DNA of 64,000 bases from Sphingobacterium thalpophilum (GTDB lineage: Bacteria > Bacteroidota > Bacteroidia > Sphingobacteriales > Sphingobacteriaceae), in assembly GCF_901482695.1 (NCBI RefSeq), contig NZ_LR590484.1:2232001-2296000 (forward strand), given 5' to 3'. The notes under the pieces were generated by a model. That model saw only the letters and a list, made by a program, of their open reading frames with translations. It was not told where the DNA came from and ran no database searches. Shown one piece after another: positions 33,381 to 41,688 of this stretch. The position numbers and the translations under genes are program-made. Numbering within the stretch: position 1 is the stretch's first letter; each line of letters starts with the position of its first letter.

Positions 33381-34261
33381 TGAAGAATATCATGCTATTT
33401 TTTTTGCTGGGCTTAGGAGCCTGCAGTGCAAAAAATGATCTGGTTAAACCCGAGTTCCCCATTATTGGAATGGACGGTAATGGTTATCTAAAAAATGAGG
33501 TGCGACCGGCTGCGTCTAAACCCTGCTTCCAAGGCGCGTATTATCGGAAGATTGTATCCAGTACCGATGTATGGGCAGGTATAAAAGCGGAAGTCACCTT
33601 ACCAAAAATAGAGTTTGATCCTGCTCGTATAAACCCAAATAAACCAAAACAGTCTCTCGATAACCCCTCTGTTTACCTAGGCGGGAATATGGGGGGACAA
33701 GAGACAGATATTGGCCTTACTTGGGAGGTGATTAGGGATGAGAAAGGAAACATCACCGAAGATAGAAGAGCTTTTAGACCATTTTTACGACGGTCAGCAC
33801 ATAGCTCCGGGCAGGTACCTTTATATCAAAATGCACCGGCGGAAGCAAATTATTATTGGTATCCAGGAGAGAAGATCACAATGACCTTGGAAATAGCCGG
33901 TCCAGGGAAGCTGAAGTTTTCGATACATGGAGCGGGAAAAAAGTATGAGTCTATCTTTGAAAGTGCTGGGTATACCCTTGGCGCACTGGGAGAATTTAAA
34001 AGGGTCAACGCCATTGATCAGGTGGCTAATGAAGGCAAGCCCGTACAGTTGACAAATACAAAGGTATTGGAATCGACTTGGTCCTATACATCCTTGTTTC
34101 GCTACGAGGCTGGTCAGCTGTCCGAAGTGCCGATGCATAGTGGGCGTATGACACAAATGGCGTGCCCCGAATCCAAATACTTTAAAATTCAACAAGACCC
34201 GACCACGCTAAAAAAAGGTGGAGAAACCGTATCGATCAGCGGTGGAGGATTTACGCAATGA
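33380..34261 (+). CDS. Lipoprotein of unknown function, beta-rich
   Basis: 293 aa with lipobox LLGLGAC at about residues 10-16. The mature part is beta-rich, with SVYLGGNMGGQETDIGLTWE (about 97-117), FRPFLRRSAHSSGQ and WYPGEKITMTLEIAGPGKLK. The two Gly-rich motifs and Trp/Tyr content suggest a jelly-roll/carbohydrate-binding-like sandwich; no catalytic residues can be named. Translationally coupled to the preceding unknown gene and last in the susC operon; a terminator follows. Confidence 0.7.
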   Translation: MKNIMLFFLLGLGACSAKNDLVKPEFPIIGMDGNGYLKNEVRPAASKPCFQGAYYRKIVSSTDVWAGIKAEVTLPKIEFDPARINPNKPKQSLDNPSVYLGGNMGGQETDIGLTWEVIRDEKGNITEDRRAFRPFLRRSAHSSGQVPLYQNAPAEANYYWYPGEKITMTLEIAGPGKLKFSIHGAGKKYESIFESAGYTLGALGEFKRVNAIDQVANEGKPVQLTNTKVLESTWSYTSLFRYEAGQLSEVPMHSGRMTQMACPESKYFKIQQDPTTLKKGGETVSISGGGFTQ

Positions 34262-34347
34262 TGCAAATTATTTTCGCTCATCTGTTGGGCCATGCTTGCG
34301 GCGCTTGGACGTTTGTTCATGTCATGCAGGCAACATAACGACATATC

Positions 34348-34379
34348 AGAAGGCTTCAATTTGAAGCCTTCTTTATTTT
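34348..34379 (+). terminator. Terminator at the end of the nutrient locus
   Basis: AGAAGGCTTCAA / TTGAAGCCTTCT pair as a 12-bp stem with almost no loop beyond the A/T pairs, followed by TTTATTTT. Confidence 0.85.
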
Positions 34380-34462
34380 CCAGGCTTTTTTGCTGACAGA
34401 AGATATGTTCTTGGCGCTGAAATTGCTTCATATAGGATATCTTTAATCAAAACATCATAAAC

Positions 34463-34927
34463 ATGAAATCATCTGTATTATTTTGTTGCTTAGCAGCACT
34501 TTCCTTAATGTCTTGTAATCAGGCTAAAAAAGAAAATCAGCACATCTTAACAACAGATTCGTCTGACCAGACCACCATGGCTGTAGATACTGTTCACACG
34601 GCTCAGAATTCCCTGGACTGGGCGGGCAAATATGAGGCGACTATCCCGTGTGCGGACTGCGAAGGCATCAAAACAAATATCACATTGAAAAACGACGACA
34701 GCTTTTCTGTCGTGAGCGAGTACATAAACAAGAATACCAAAATTGAGGATTCTGGTAAAATTATGTGGCACGACCACGGGTCAGTTGTGCACCTGATGGG
34801 AAAGGAAACCAACATGAAGTTGAAGGTGGCCGAAAACCGGCTGATTGGACTGGATCAGGAAGGGAAAGAAATTGATGGGCCCAATGCGCACCTGTATGTC
34901 TATAACAAGGTGGAAGGTGAAAAATAA
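34463..34927 (+). CDS. NlpE N-terminal-domain lipoprotein
   Basis: 154 aa. Lipoprotein signal with LSLMSC at about residues 13-18. After a polar linker, the domain begins DWAGKYEATIPCADCEGIKT, the diagnostic NlpE N-terminal motif with its CxxC pair, and continues through FSVVSEYINKNTKIEDSGKI and a C-terminal NAHLYVYNKVE. In E. coli NlpE senses envelope/copper stress and signals to Cpx; in Bacteroidota the family is a general small outer-membrane lipoprotein. Convergent with the acyltransferase gene, 14 nt apart. Confidence 0.88.
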   Translation: MKSSVLFCCLAALSLMSCNQAKKENQHILTTDSSDQTTMAVDTVHTAQNSLDWAGKYEATIPCADCEGIKTNITLKNDDSFSVVSEYINKNTKIEDSGKIMWHDHGSVVHLMGKETNMKLKVAENRLIGLDQEGKEIDGPNAHLYVYNKVEGEK

Positions 34928-34941
34928 AAAGCATGGCTAAC

Positions 34942-35940
34942 CTAGCCGCTGACATATTTACCTAGTGGGATCTTGCGCAGGAAGTAGGTGAGCAAAGCAC
35001 TGGCGACCAACGTAAAGACTGCTGCCAGCGGTATTTTCCATAAAGTCGAAAACGGCAGCAGTGGGTGGATGACTGTCAGCGGCAGGATATGGCATAAATA
35101 AATGCCGAAGCTATGGTTGTCAATAAACTTCCAGAATGGATGGAGCTGTTCGGGGAGCTTGATACATTGGACGAATATAAAAACAAAGCCTGTACTCAAG
35201 GCAATGCCCGGTGCCAGGTAATTATAAAGCGTCGGGTCAAACTCTCCCTTCGAGACACTTAAATAGTACGTCCCCATTCCAGTCATTGTGTTGAAGAGCA
35301 TGAACAAGCCTAAACTGAGCCATTTTCGATGCATCGGATACTTTTGCAGATAATATCCCAATACCAGATAGCCCATATAACCCGAGAAAAATTTCAGATC
35401 AAAATTGGGCAGGTAGGCATTGTAGGGCCGGCTCGTGAAAAACAGGGAAACAAACCACAGGCATAGGAAGATCTGCAGCTCTTTTTTTGTGCAGTTTGCG
35501 ACTATCTTACGGATATAGGGGACCGCTAGATAAAGACCGATGATCATATATAGGTACCATAAATGTGCGTTACTGCCTGATTTTAACTTAATTAACACAG
35601 TGTTGATAACTTGTGGAAAACTTAATGAGGACAGATCGGTGTAGCGCACGAAATAACCGGCAAGGTAAATAAGCGTCCAGAATAGAAAAGGTGGGATGAT
35701 CTTGAACAGACGTTTTTTGTAAAAGGTTGTAGTAGGCTCCTCCTTTCGTAACAGCAGTGCACCGGAAATCGTCACAAAAAGAGGCACAGAAAACCGCGCA
35801 AAGCTATTCAGCCAATTGGCATAATTCCAGTCAAAGGAGTCAAACTGATTGCTATTCAGGTATCCTGAAGAAGAGTGGATCAGGATAACCAAAAAGATCG
35901 CAACAATGCGCAATACGCTGATATAACTAGTTCGAACCAT
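34942..35940 (-). CDS. Acyltransferase 3 family membrane protein
   Basis: 332 aa with about 10 transmembrane helices. The N-terminal SYISVLRIVAIFLVILIHSS contains the conserved R-x(n)-H of the acyltransferase-3 family (PF01757; OafA/NodX/WecH-like), followed by FARFSVPLFVTISGALLLRK and NHSFGIYLCHILPLTVIHPL. These proteins transfer acetyl or succinyl groups to extracellular glycans. Twenty nucleotides downstream of an MFS gene on the same strand. Acceptor unknown. Confidence 0.9.
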   Translation of the reverse strand: MVRTSYISVLRIVAIFLVILIHSSSGYLNSNQFDSFDWNYANWLNSFARFSVPLFVTISGALLLRKEEPTTTFYKKRLFKIIPPFLFWTLIYLAGYFVRYTDLSSLSFPQVINTVLIKLKSGSNAHLWYLYMIIGLYLAVPYIRKIVANCTKKELQIFLCLWFVSLFFTSRPYNAYLPNFDLKFFSGYMGYLVLGYYLQKYPMHRKWLSLGLFMLFNTMTGMGTYYLSVSKGEFDPTLYNYLAPGIALSTGFVFIFVQCIKLPEQLHPFWKFIDNHSFGIYLCHILPLTVIHPLLPFSTLWKIPLAAVFTLVASALLTYFLRKIPLGKYVSG

Positions 35941-35960
35941 GGCTTTTCCAGTCGGCGATG

Positions 35961-37112
35961 TTAACGTTGGCTGTCATAGACTTTAAGATACAATAAGGTC
36001 AAAAGGGCGCCGATGCTGGCCATGCCCACACCTACCAACGAAGGAGTGTTATAGGCAAGTCCCAAAGTAATTGGAATCCCGCCTAAGAATGCGCCAAGTG
36101 TATTCCCGAGATTGAATGCCGCCTGTCCACCGGCAGCGGCCAGTGTCGCAGCCTCTTTGGATGCGCGGATCAGCATAAGCTGGGTCGGGGAGCCGATCGT
36201 AAAAGACACCAGGCCCGTAATGAAAGCCAGTGGGTATGCGGTCCAGCCCAGTGGGGAGATAACATATACCATGACCAGGCACAATGCCATAGCGGTAAAG
36301 CTGGCAATCGCTGCCTTCGTTGGCGAAATGGTATCTGCTAGTTTGCCCCCGATTAGGTTTCCGAAAAACATACCGATACCGATCAGAATCATAATCAGCG
36401 GCACACGGTCAGCCGCGACTCCGGATACCTTGGTCACCAGCGGGGCAATATAACTGATCCATGCAAACAAGCCACCTGTACCGATGGCGATAATTGCCAT
36501 CAATAGCCAGGCGATGCGTTTATTGAAAAAGCTGAGCTGGCTAAAGATATTGTTTTGCTTTGACGCTTCAATCTTCGGCATCCACGCATATATCGCCGCA
36601 AAGGTAAGCAAGCCGAGCATGCTGATGATTCCATAGGTCAGCCTCCAGGAATAATGGTGTCCCAGATAGGTGCCCAAAGGTACCCCCGCAAGGTTCGCGA
36701 TGGTCATGCCGGTAAACATGATCGAGATCGCCTGTGCTTCCTTCCCCTTCGGCGCGAGTTTGGCGGCGACGACAGAGCCTACGCCAAAGAAAGCCCCATG
36801 CGGAAGCCCGGCCATAAAGCGTGAAAGGCTGATCAGAAATTGCCCGGGGGCGATGCTGAATAAACCATTGAAGATAAAAAATAAGAGCATCAAGAAAAGC
36901 AGGACCTTCTTGGGGGGGTATTTGCCTGTAAATAAGACGAGTGTAGGAGCACCTACAACAACGCCCAGCGCATATAGGGCGATTAAGTGGGCCGCAGTAG
37001 GTATTTCAATATGGAGATCTTTAGCAATATCCGGTAAAATGCCCATCATCGTAAATTCAGTCATCCCGATGGCAAGCCCTCCAAAAGCCAAAGCAATAAT
37101 TCCTTTGTTCAT
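35961..37112 (-). CDS. AraJ-like MFS efflux transporter
   Basis: 383 aa, 12 helices. ALAFGGLAIGMTEFTMMGIL at the N-terminus, LIALYALGVVVGAPTLVLFT (motif C-like), RFMAGLPHGAFFGVGSVVAA and IMFTGMTIANLAGVPLGTYL are characteristic of the DHA1/AraJ-YdhP branch of sugar/drug exporters. The product probably exports sugars or toxic compounds. Heads a two-gene unit with the acyltransferase downstream. Confidence 0.92.
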   Translation of the reverse strand: MNKGIIALAFGGLAIGMTEFTMMGILPDIAKDLHIEIPTAAHLIALYALGVVVGAPTLVLFTGKYPPKKVLLFLMLLFFIFNGLFSIAPGQFLISLSRFMAGLPHGAFFGVGSVVAAKLAPKGKEAQAISIMFTGMTIANLAGVPLGTYLGHHYSWRLTYGIISMLGLLTFAAIYAWMPKIEASKQNNIFSQLSFFNKRIAWLLMAIIAIGTGGLFAWISYIAPLVTKVSGVAADRVPLIMILIGIGMFFGNLIGGKLADTISPTKAAIASFTAMALCLVMVYVISPLGWTAYPLAFITGLVSFTIGSPTQLMLIRASKEAATLAAAGGQAAFNLGNTLGAFLGGIPITLGLAYNTPSLVGVGMASIGALLTLLYLKVYDSQR

Positions 37113-37154
37113 ATAAACGGTTAGAAGTTGATAGTCAAATGTAAGAATAAAATC

Positions 37155-37685
37155 TTAATACCTCTTCTTGGGTACACAGCTGATATCCTTAACTTTTCTT
37201 AGAATAATAGGCCGCTGGTCAAAGCGGCTTTCCAGCACCACCGAGTCGGGATCATGATAGACGACTTTGAACCGCGGGATGTATTGTCCTGAACGGTAGC
37301 AGCCAGAGATTTTTTGTTTGCCGTTTTCTTTAGTGAAAATACCGTCGACAATGACCGAATCACCCCGGAGGACATAGATACCTTTTGCACGTTCGGTCCA
37401 TGAGCCATTTTTGTAACAACTATCCGGAATTGTTTGAACTTTGTTGTTCACATGTAAGACCGTGTAGATGGAGTCGCAGGTAAATTTAAATTCATGCAGC
37501 GTATACTGCAGCATCTGCTGCTGCCCCGCAATGCTGTCCTGCACCCATTCGCCCTGTAAAAATGAAGCACCCTCACTCTGCATATCTGAGTTGAATTTGC
37601 AGGAAGCAAAAAAGAAAAACATACCTACGGCAAGAGCCAGTAGGTATGTTTTTGACAGTTTAATTTTTATTGAAATTATAGTCAC
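37155..37685 (-). CDS. Small lipoprotein of unknown function downstream of fumC
   Basis: 176 aa if the GTG at 37685 is used; this gives a proper lipoprotein signal (SKTYLLALAVGMFFFFAS-C), whereas the first ATG would leave only five residues before the Cys. The mature part is a beta-rich domain of about 140 residues: GEWVQDSIAGQQQMLQYTLH, KNGSWTERAKGIYVLRGDSV, FKVVYHDPDSVVLESRF, resembling lipocalin-like META/DUF families of Bacteroidota. The start is 3 nt after the fumC stop, so it is probably co-translated. Confidence 0.75.
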   Translation of the reverse strand: MTIISIKIKLSKTYLLALAVGMFFFFASCKFNSDMQSEGASFLQGEWVQDSIAGQQQMLQYTLHEFKFTCDSIYTVLHVNNKVQTIPDSCYKNGSWTERAKGIYVLRGDSVIVDGIFTKENGKQKISGCYRSGQYIPRFKVVYHDPDSVVLESRFDQRPIILRKVKDISCVPKKRY

Positions 37686-37688
37686 AAC

Positions 37689-39086
37689 TTATTTTAGACT
37701 TCCAACCATATCTTCAGGTTTTACCCAAGCATCGAAATCTTCAGCTGTCACATAGCCCAGACGTACCGCTTCTTCTTTTAGCGTGGTACCGTTTTTATGT
37801 GCAGTTTGCGCGATTTCTGCAGCTTTGTAATAACCAATTTTTGTATTCAATGCTGTTACAAGCATTAAGGAGTTGTCTACCAGTTCTTTGATACGTTTGT
37901 AGTTTGGCTCAATACCTGCAGCACAGTGCTCTTCAAACGACACACAAGCGTCACCCAATAGACGGGCCGACTGTAGGAAATTCGCTGCCATTACTGGTTT
38001 AAACACGTTCAGTTCGTAATGTCCTTGTGTACCACCGATGGTGATCGCAACGTCATTACCCATGACCTGGGCGGCAACCATCGTCAAAGCCTCACATTGT
38101 GTAGGGTTCACCTTGCCCGGCATGATGGATGATCCCGGCTCATTTTCTGGAATCAGGATCTCGCCAATACCCGAACGTGGACCCGAGGCCAGCATACGGA
38201 TATCATTCGCAATTTTGTTCAATGCAACAGCTAGCTGTTTTAGTGCGCCGTGTGTTTCGACGATCGCATCGTGAGCTGCCAGAGCCTCAAATTTATTTTC
38301 GGCAGTAACAAAAGGAAGTCCTGTAAATTCTGCAATGTATTTTGCCACAACGACATCATAGCCTTTCGGTGTATTTAAGCCGGTGCCCACTGCGGTACCG
38401 CCCAGAGCCAGCTCGGATAAATGGGAAAGAGTATTGCGCAAGGCTTTTAAACCATGGTTCAACTGTGCGACATAACCCGAAATCTCCTGACCCAAGGTCA
38501 ATGGTGTAGCATCCATCAGGTGTGTGCGGCCGATCTTAACGACATTTTTAAACTCTTCTGCTTTTTTAGCTAGGGTATCACGGAGCTTTTCGACGCCGGG
38601 GATAGTGACTTCAGCAACGGCTTTGTATGCGGCGATATGCATACCGGTAGGGAACGTATCGTTTGATGATTGTGATTTGTTGACATCATCATTCGCCTTC
38701 AATACCGGTTCACCTTCACCAATTTTATGTCCAGCCAATACTTGGGCACGGTTAGCAATCACTTCGTTCACGTTCATGTTTGACTGTGTACCTGATCCCG
38801 TCTGCCAGATCACCAATGGAAACTGATCGTCCAGTTTACCTGCAAGGATTTCGTCACAGACTGCAGCAATAGCATCGCGCTTCTCAACGGGTAATACACC
38901 CAGTTCGTGATTTGCATAAGCAGCGGCTTTCTTCAGGTATGCAAAGCCCGCGATGATCTCCTGCGGCATGGATGCTGCGGGACCGATTTTGAAGTTGTTG
39001 CGCGAACGTTCTGTCTGTGCACCCCAGTATTTGTCTGCAGGTACCTGAACTTCACCCATTGTATCTTTTTCAATTCTGAATGACAT
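37689..39086 (-). CDS. fumC: Fumarate hydratase, class II
   Basis: 465 aa from ATG 39086 ([20 protein letters not shown]), the family's usual length. Signature [20 protein letters not shown], substrate-binding [18 protein letters not shown] and [14 protein letters not shown], and active-site [16 protein letters not shown] are all present. This iron-independent tetramer catalyses fumarate + water to malate in the TCA cycle. A small lipoprotein gene follows by 3 nt. Confidence 0.98.
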   Translation of the reverse strand: MSFRIEKDTMGEVQVPADKYWGAQTERSRNNFKIGPAASMPQEIIAGFAYLKKAAAYANHELGVLPVEKRDAIAAVCDEILAGKLDDQFPLVIWQTGSGTQSNMNVNEVIANRAQVLAGHKIGEGEPVLKANDDVNKSQSSNDTFPTGMHIAAYKAVAEVTIPGVEKLRDTLAKKAEEFKNVVKIGRTHLMDATPLTLGQEISGYVAQLNHGLKALRNTLSHLSELALGGTAVGTGLNTPKGYDVVVAKYIAEFTGLPFVTAENKFEALAAHDAIVETHGALKQLAVALNKIANDIRMLASGPRSGIGEILIPENEPGSSIMPGKVNPTQCEALTMVAAQVMGNDVAITIGGTQGHYELNVFKPVMAANFLQSARLLGDACVSFEEHCAAGIEPNYKRIKELVDNSLMLVTALNTKIGYYKAAEIAQTAHKNGTTLKEEAVRLGYVTAEDFDAWVKPEDMVGSLK

Positions 39087-39192
39087 ATTGTTATGTATAA
39101 GTAAAACGTAAAAATTCAAAGTAGGTGCACAGCGCACACACTACATCAATGACAAAGTTAACGGATAATACGATAAAAAGTAAAAATTAAAA

Positions 39193-39762
39193 TTAAAAAC
39201 CCAGTCGTTTTGTCAGGGATTCGTTAACGTGATGAAATACCTGCTTGGGTTTAAGTGTGCGCCAGGGCAGCGTATTCATTTCACCGCCAAAATTAATGTA
39301 ATAGTCAATATTTTGCTGTTGGAACTCCTCGATCACATGTTGCCTGAAGCCAATACCGGCGATCCACCCATCCTCGATGTCCTGAAACCACTCCTCGTAG
39401 TAGGAATCGTCTGAGGTGTGGAAATTTAATACGTTCTCTCCGATGAGGATAAAATATTTGATACCTTGGCTGACCATGACATCAATGATCTCCCTTTTCA
39501 GTAGCATGATATCATTGTAGATGGCATCGTTCCATTCGCCAATCAGCTCGATAATGCAGTATTGTTTTTCGTAATCGACAAACAAAATTTTGAGATAGAG
39601 TGTGAGCGAACCGAATTCATCCCATTGAGGGTGCAGCAGAAAATTGTATATCTGCTTGTCGAAATTGAATTCACTATATACTGTACCATAAAATGGCGAT
39701 TGTTTATCTTCGGCGGCGATATAATAGTCCCGCCAATTGTAATAGGGCTCGATCTCATGCAT
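39193..39762 (-). CDS. Conserved hypothetical cytosolic protein
   Basis: 189 aa, acidic and rich in aromatic residues (MHEIEPYYNWRDYYIAAEDK, then NFDKQIYNFLLHPQWDEFGS). No signal peptide, helix or catalytic motif seen. The central part (LLKREIIDVMVSQGIKYFIL, IGENVLNFHTSDDSYYEEWF) looks alpha/beta. It resembles a Bacteroidota-specific family of unknown function; I cannot name it. Monocistronic, between fumC and a divergent protease gene. Confidence 0.75.
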   Translation of the reverse strand: MHEIEPYYNWRDYYIAAEDKQSPFYGTVYSEFNFDKQIYNFLLHPQWDEFGSLTLYLKILFVDYEKQYCIIELIGEWNDAIYNDIMLLKREIIDVMVSQGIKYFILIGENVLNFHTSDDSYYEEWFQDIEDGWIAGIGFRQHVIEEFQQQNIDYYINFGGEMNTLPWRTLKPKQVFHHVNESLTKRLGF

Positions 39763-40077
39763 ATAATAAATTCCTTTTCAAGTCCAAACTAAGGTAAAGT
39801 TACGCTTATTTCCAAATACAGAAACCTACTTCACACGCTTTTCTGTATGGATGAGTAAGCTGTATGCAGAACAAGAGTCAGGCGGGCAAGTTTTTGTTTT
39901 TAATGTAAAATTGTGGGTGCAAATATCCATTAAACCGAATAAACTTGCTACTTTTGGGATGTAATTTTCAGCTGAAAAAAGTCCTGTGACGTTACATTCT
40001 GGGGTAGGTCCTGAGTTTGTCGGGTTGGTGGAGGTCAGCTGTACAATTTGTCTTTTATAAACGCGGGTTCGTTTCCT
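39763..40077. other. Intergenic region with promoter of the S41 peptidase
   Basis: 315 bp between divergent genes. A perfect -7 box TACTTTTG lies at 39949-39956 on the plus strand, about 120 nt before the protease ATG. A minus-strand frame of 120 codons crosses it but overlaps the protease gene and has no coding character. Confidence 0.5.
39949..39956 (+). promoter_or_regulatory. -7 box of the S41 peptidase gene
   Basis: TACTTTTG is an exact TAnnTTTG match. The -33 element is not clear. It would leave a leader of roughly 115 nt. Confidence 0.45.
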
Positions 40078-41688
40078 ATGCAAAAGAGTATTAAGCGAAA
40101 TATTTTTGTGGCTGCTACTTACGCTGCAGTATTGCTTCTCGGCTTGCTGTTGGGACAGAACTATGCCGAGGAACAGGGCAGTAACCAAAAAACGACCTTT
40201 TCTAGTTTGAGTTCCAAAAGTAATTCCGATAAATTGCAGTATCTGATCCAGCTGATTTCAGAAAATTATGTCGACAACGTCAGTATAGACACCATTCAGG
40301 ATGAAGCGATCGAGCACGTGGTCTCTCGTCTGGATCCTTTTTCGACATTTTTGCGTCCCAACCAGGTGCTTGCCAAACAAGAGACTTTAGAGGGGTCTTT
40401 CGACGGAATCGGCGTGGAATATTTTCGTTTAAGAGATACGCTGCTGGTCGTTGGCATGGTGTCAGCCGGACCTGCTGAAAAAGGTGGAATGCGCATTGGA
40501 GACCGTATTGTGAAGATTGGTAATCGGGATCTCGCTGGCAAGAAGATTCCTGAAGCCGAAATTGAAAAACTGATCCGTGGGAAAAAGGGAACTGCTGTAA
40601 TGGTCACAGTGCAGCGGAATGGTCAGCTGCTGAGCAACCCCTTGAGGATCATTCGCGACCAGGTGAATGTCTCAAGTCTGGATGCGTCTTATATGATCGC
40701 ACCTAAGACGGCATATGTCAAAATTCGGCGATTTGGGCACAAAACTGCCGAAGAGTTTAAAAAATCGCTCCTCGACTTGCGCAAAAGTGGTGCGCAGGAT
40801 CTGATCTTGGACCTGCGGAACAACGGCGGTGGATTTGTCCATACAGCCATAGATCTGGCAGGACAATTTTTCAAAGAAAAGAGACTGTTGATGTATACCG
40901 AGGGGGCGAATGAACCGCGCCAGGATTACTATTCGGAAAAGGCAGGTGAGTTTGGAGACGGCCGTGTGGTCGTACTGATCAATGAAAGTACTGCCTCCGC
41001 AAGCGAAATTCTGAGTGGTGCCCTTCAGGACCTGGACCGTGCCACGATCGTCGGACGTCGATCTTATGGAAAGGGTCTGGTACAGGAGCAATTTGATTTT
41101 TCGGACGGTTCGGCAGTCAACCTAACGGTGGCGCGCTATTACACGCCATTGGGCCGATGCATTCAGCGTAAATATACGCGCGCAAATTTTGATGCTGCCA
41201 AATACATGACCGGTTTTGACCTCTGGACACTGGATACCGAATTCCGGCAAAAGGAGATGTTTACAACAAGCAAAGGTAAACTGGTATTTGGTGGTGGTGG
41301 CATCCTTCCCGATGTGAATATTCCGATCGATACAAACGAGACAAGTGCTAAGTATCGTGAAATCTTCCATTCGAATGCCATTGAGGAATTTGTCTATGAC
41401 CGTTTTACGAAACATCTGCCTGCCTACTCCATAGAAAATTTTATCAGCGGCTACCATTTACCTGCCGCAGAGTTTGATTTATTTATCGCGTTTTTAAAAA
41501 CGCAGAAAGGTATTGCGGTCAGTGCTCATGAAGCAACGAATTTGCACGACCTGATTCAGTCCGATATTGAAGCATTGGTGGGCAGGTACTACTTTGGCCG
41601 TGAAGCCTATTACAAAATTAAAAACCGGCGGGACAAGTTTATCGAGATAGGTCTGCGGACATTGGGCTATCAGATGCCTAAGGTCTAA
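40078..41688 (+). CDS. S41 family C-terminal-processing peptidase
   Basis: 536 aa from ATG 40078 (MQKSIKRNIFVAATYAAVLL), which yields an N-terminal membrane anchor. A PDZ domain (about residues 105-190; GVEYFRLRDTLLVVGMVSAG, GMRIGDRIVKIGNRDL) precedes the S41 catalytic core: LILDLRNNGGGFVHTAIDLA, then NESTASASEILSGALQDLDR with Ser307 and RRSYGKGLVQEQF with Lys332, a 25-residue spacing as in tail-specific proteases. About 170 C-terminal residues form an extra helical domain. It degrades periplasmic proteins from the C-terminus. Its end overlaps the convergent gene by 11 nt. Confidence 0.94.
   Translation: MQKSIKRNIFVAATYAAVLLLGLLLGQNYAEEQGSNQKTTFSSLSSKSNSDKLQYLIQLISENYVDNVSIDTIQDEAIEHVVSRLDPFSTFLRPNQVLAKQETLEGSFDGIGVEYFRLRDTLLVVGMVSAGPAEKGGMRIGDRIVKIGNRDLAGKKIPEAEIEKLIRGKKGTAVMVTVQRNGQLLSNPLRIIRDQVNVSSLDASYMIAPKTAYVKIRRFGHKTAEEFKKSLLDLRKSGAQDLILDLRNNGGGFVHTAIDLAGQFFKEKRLLMYTEGANEPRQDYYSEKAGEFGDGRVVVLINESTASASEILSGALQDLDRATIVGRRSYGKGLVQEQFDFSDGSAVNLTVARYYTPLGRCIQRKYTRANFDAAKYMTGFDLWTLDTEFRQKEMFTTSKGKLVFGGGGILPDVNIPIDTNETSAKYREIFHSNAIEEFVYDRFTKHLPAYSIENFISGYHLPAAEFDLFIAFLKTQKGIAVSAHEATNLHDLIQSDIEALVGRYYFGREAYYKIKNRRDKFIEIGLRTLGYQMPKV

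Noticed and set aside
12845-34261. Complete sialic-acid (nan) operon
   Set aside because: Epimerase, esterases, MFS and SusCD fit, but there is no sialidase or neuraminate lyase in the window, so the specific claim is not supported.
34258-34338. 26-codon ORF overlapping the end of the last locus gene
   Set aside because: It overlaps by coincidence of ATGATG, has no recognisable features and lies in the 3' UTR before the terminator.
36112-36453. 113-codon plus-strand ORF within the AraJ-like gene
   Set aside because: Antisense shadow of a clear MFS coding region.
39826-40188. 120-codon minus-strand ORF opposite the S41 peptidase start
   Set aside because: It overlaps the protease signal anchor and the promoter region and has no protein-like features.
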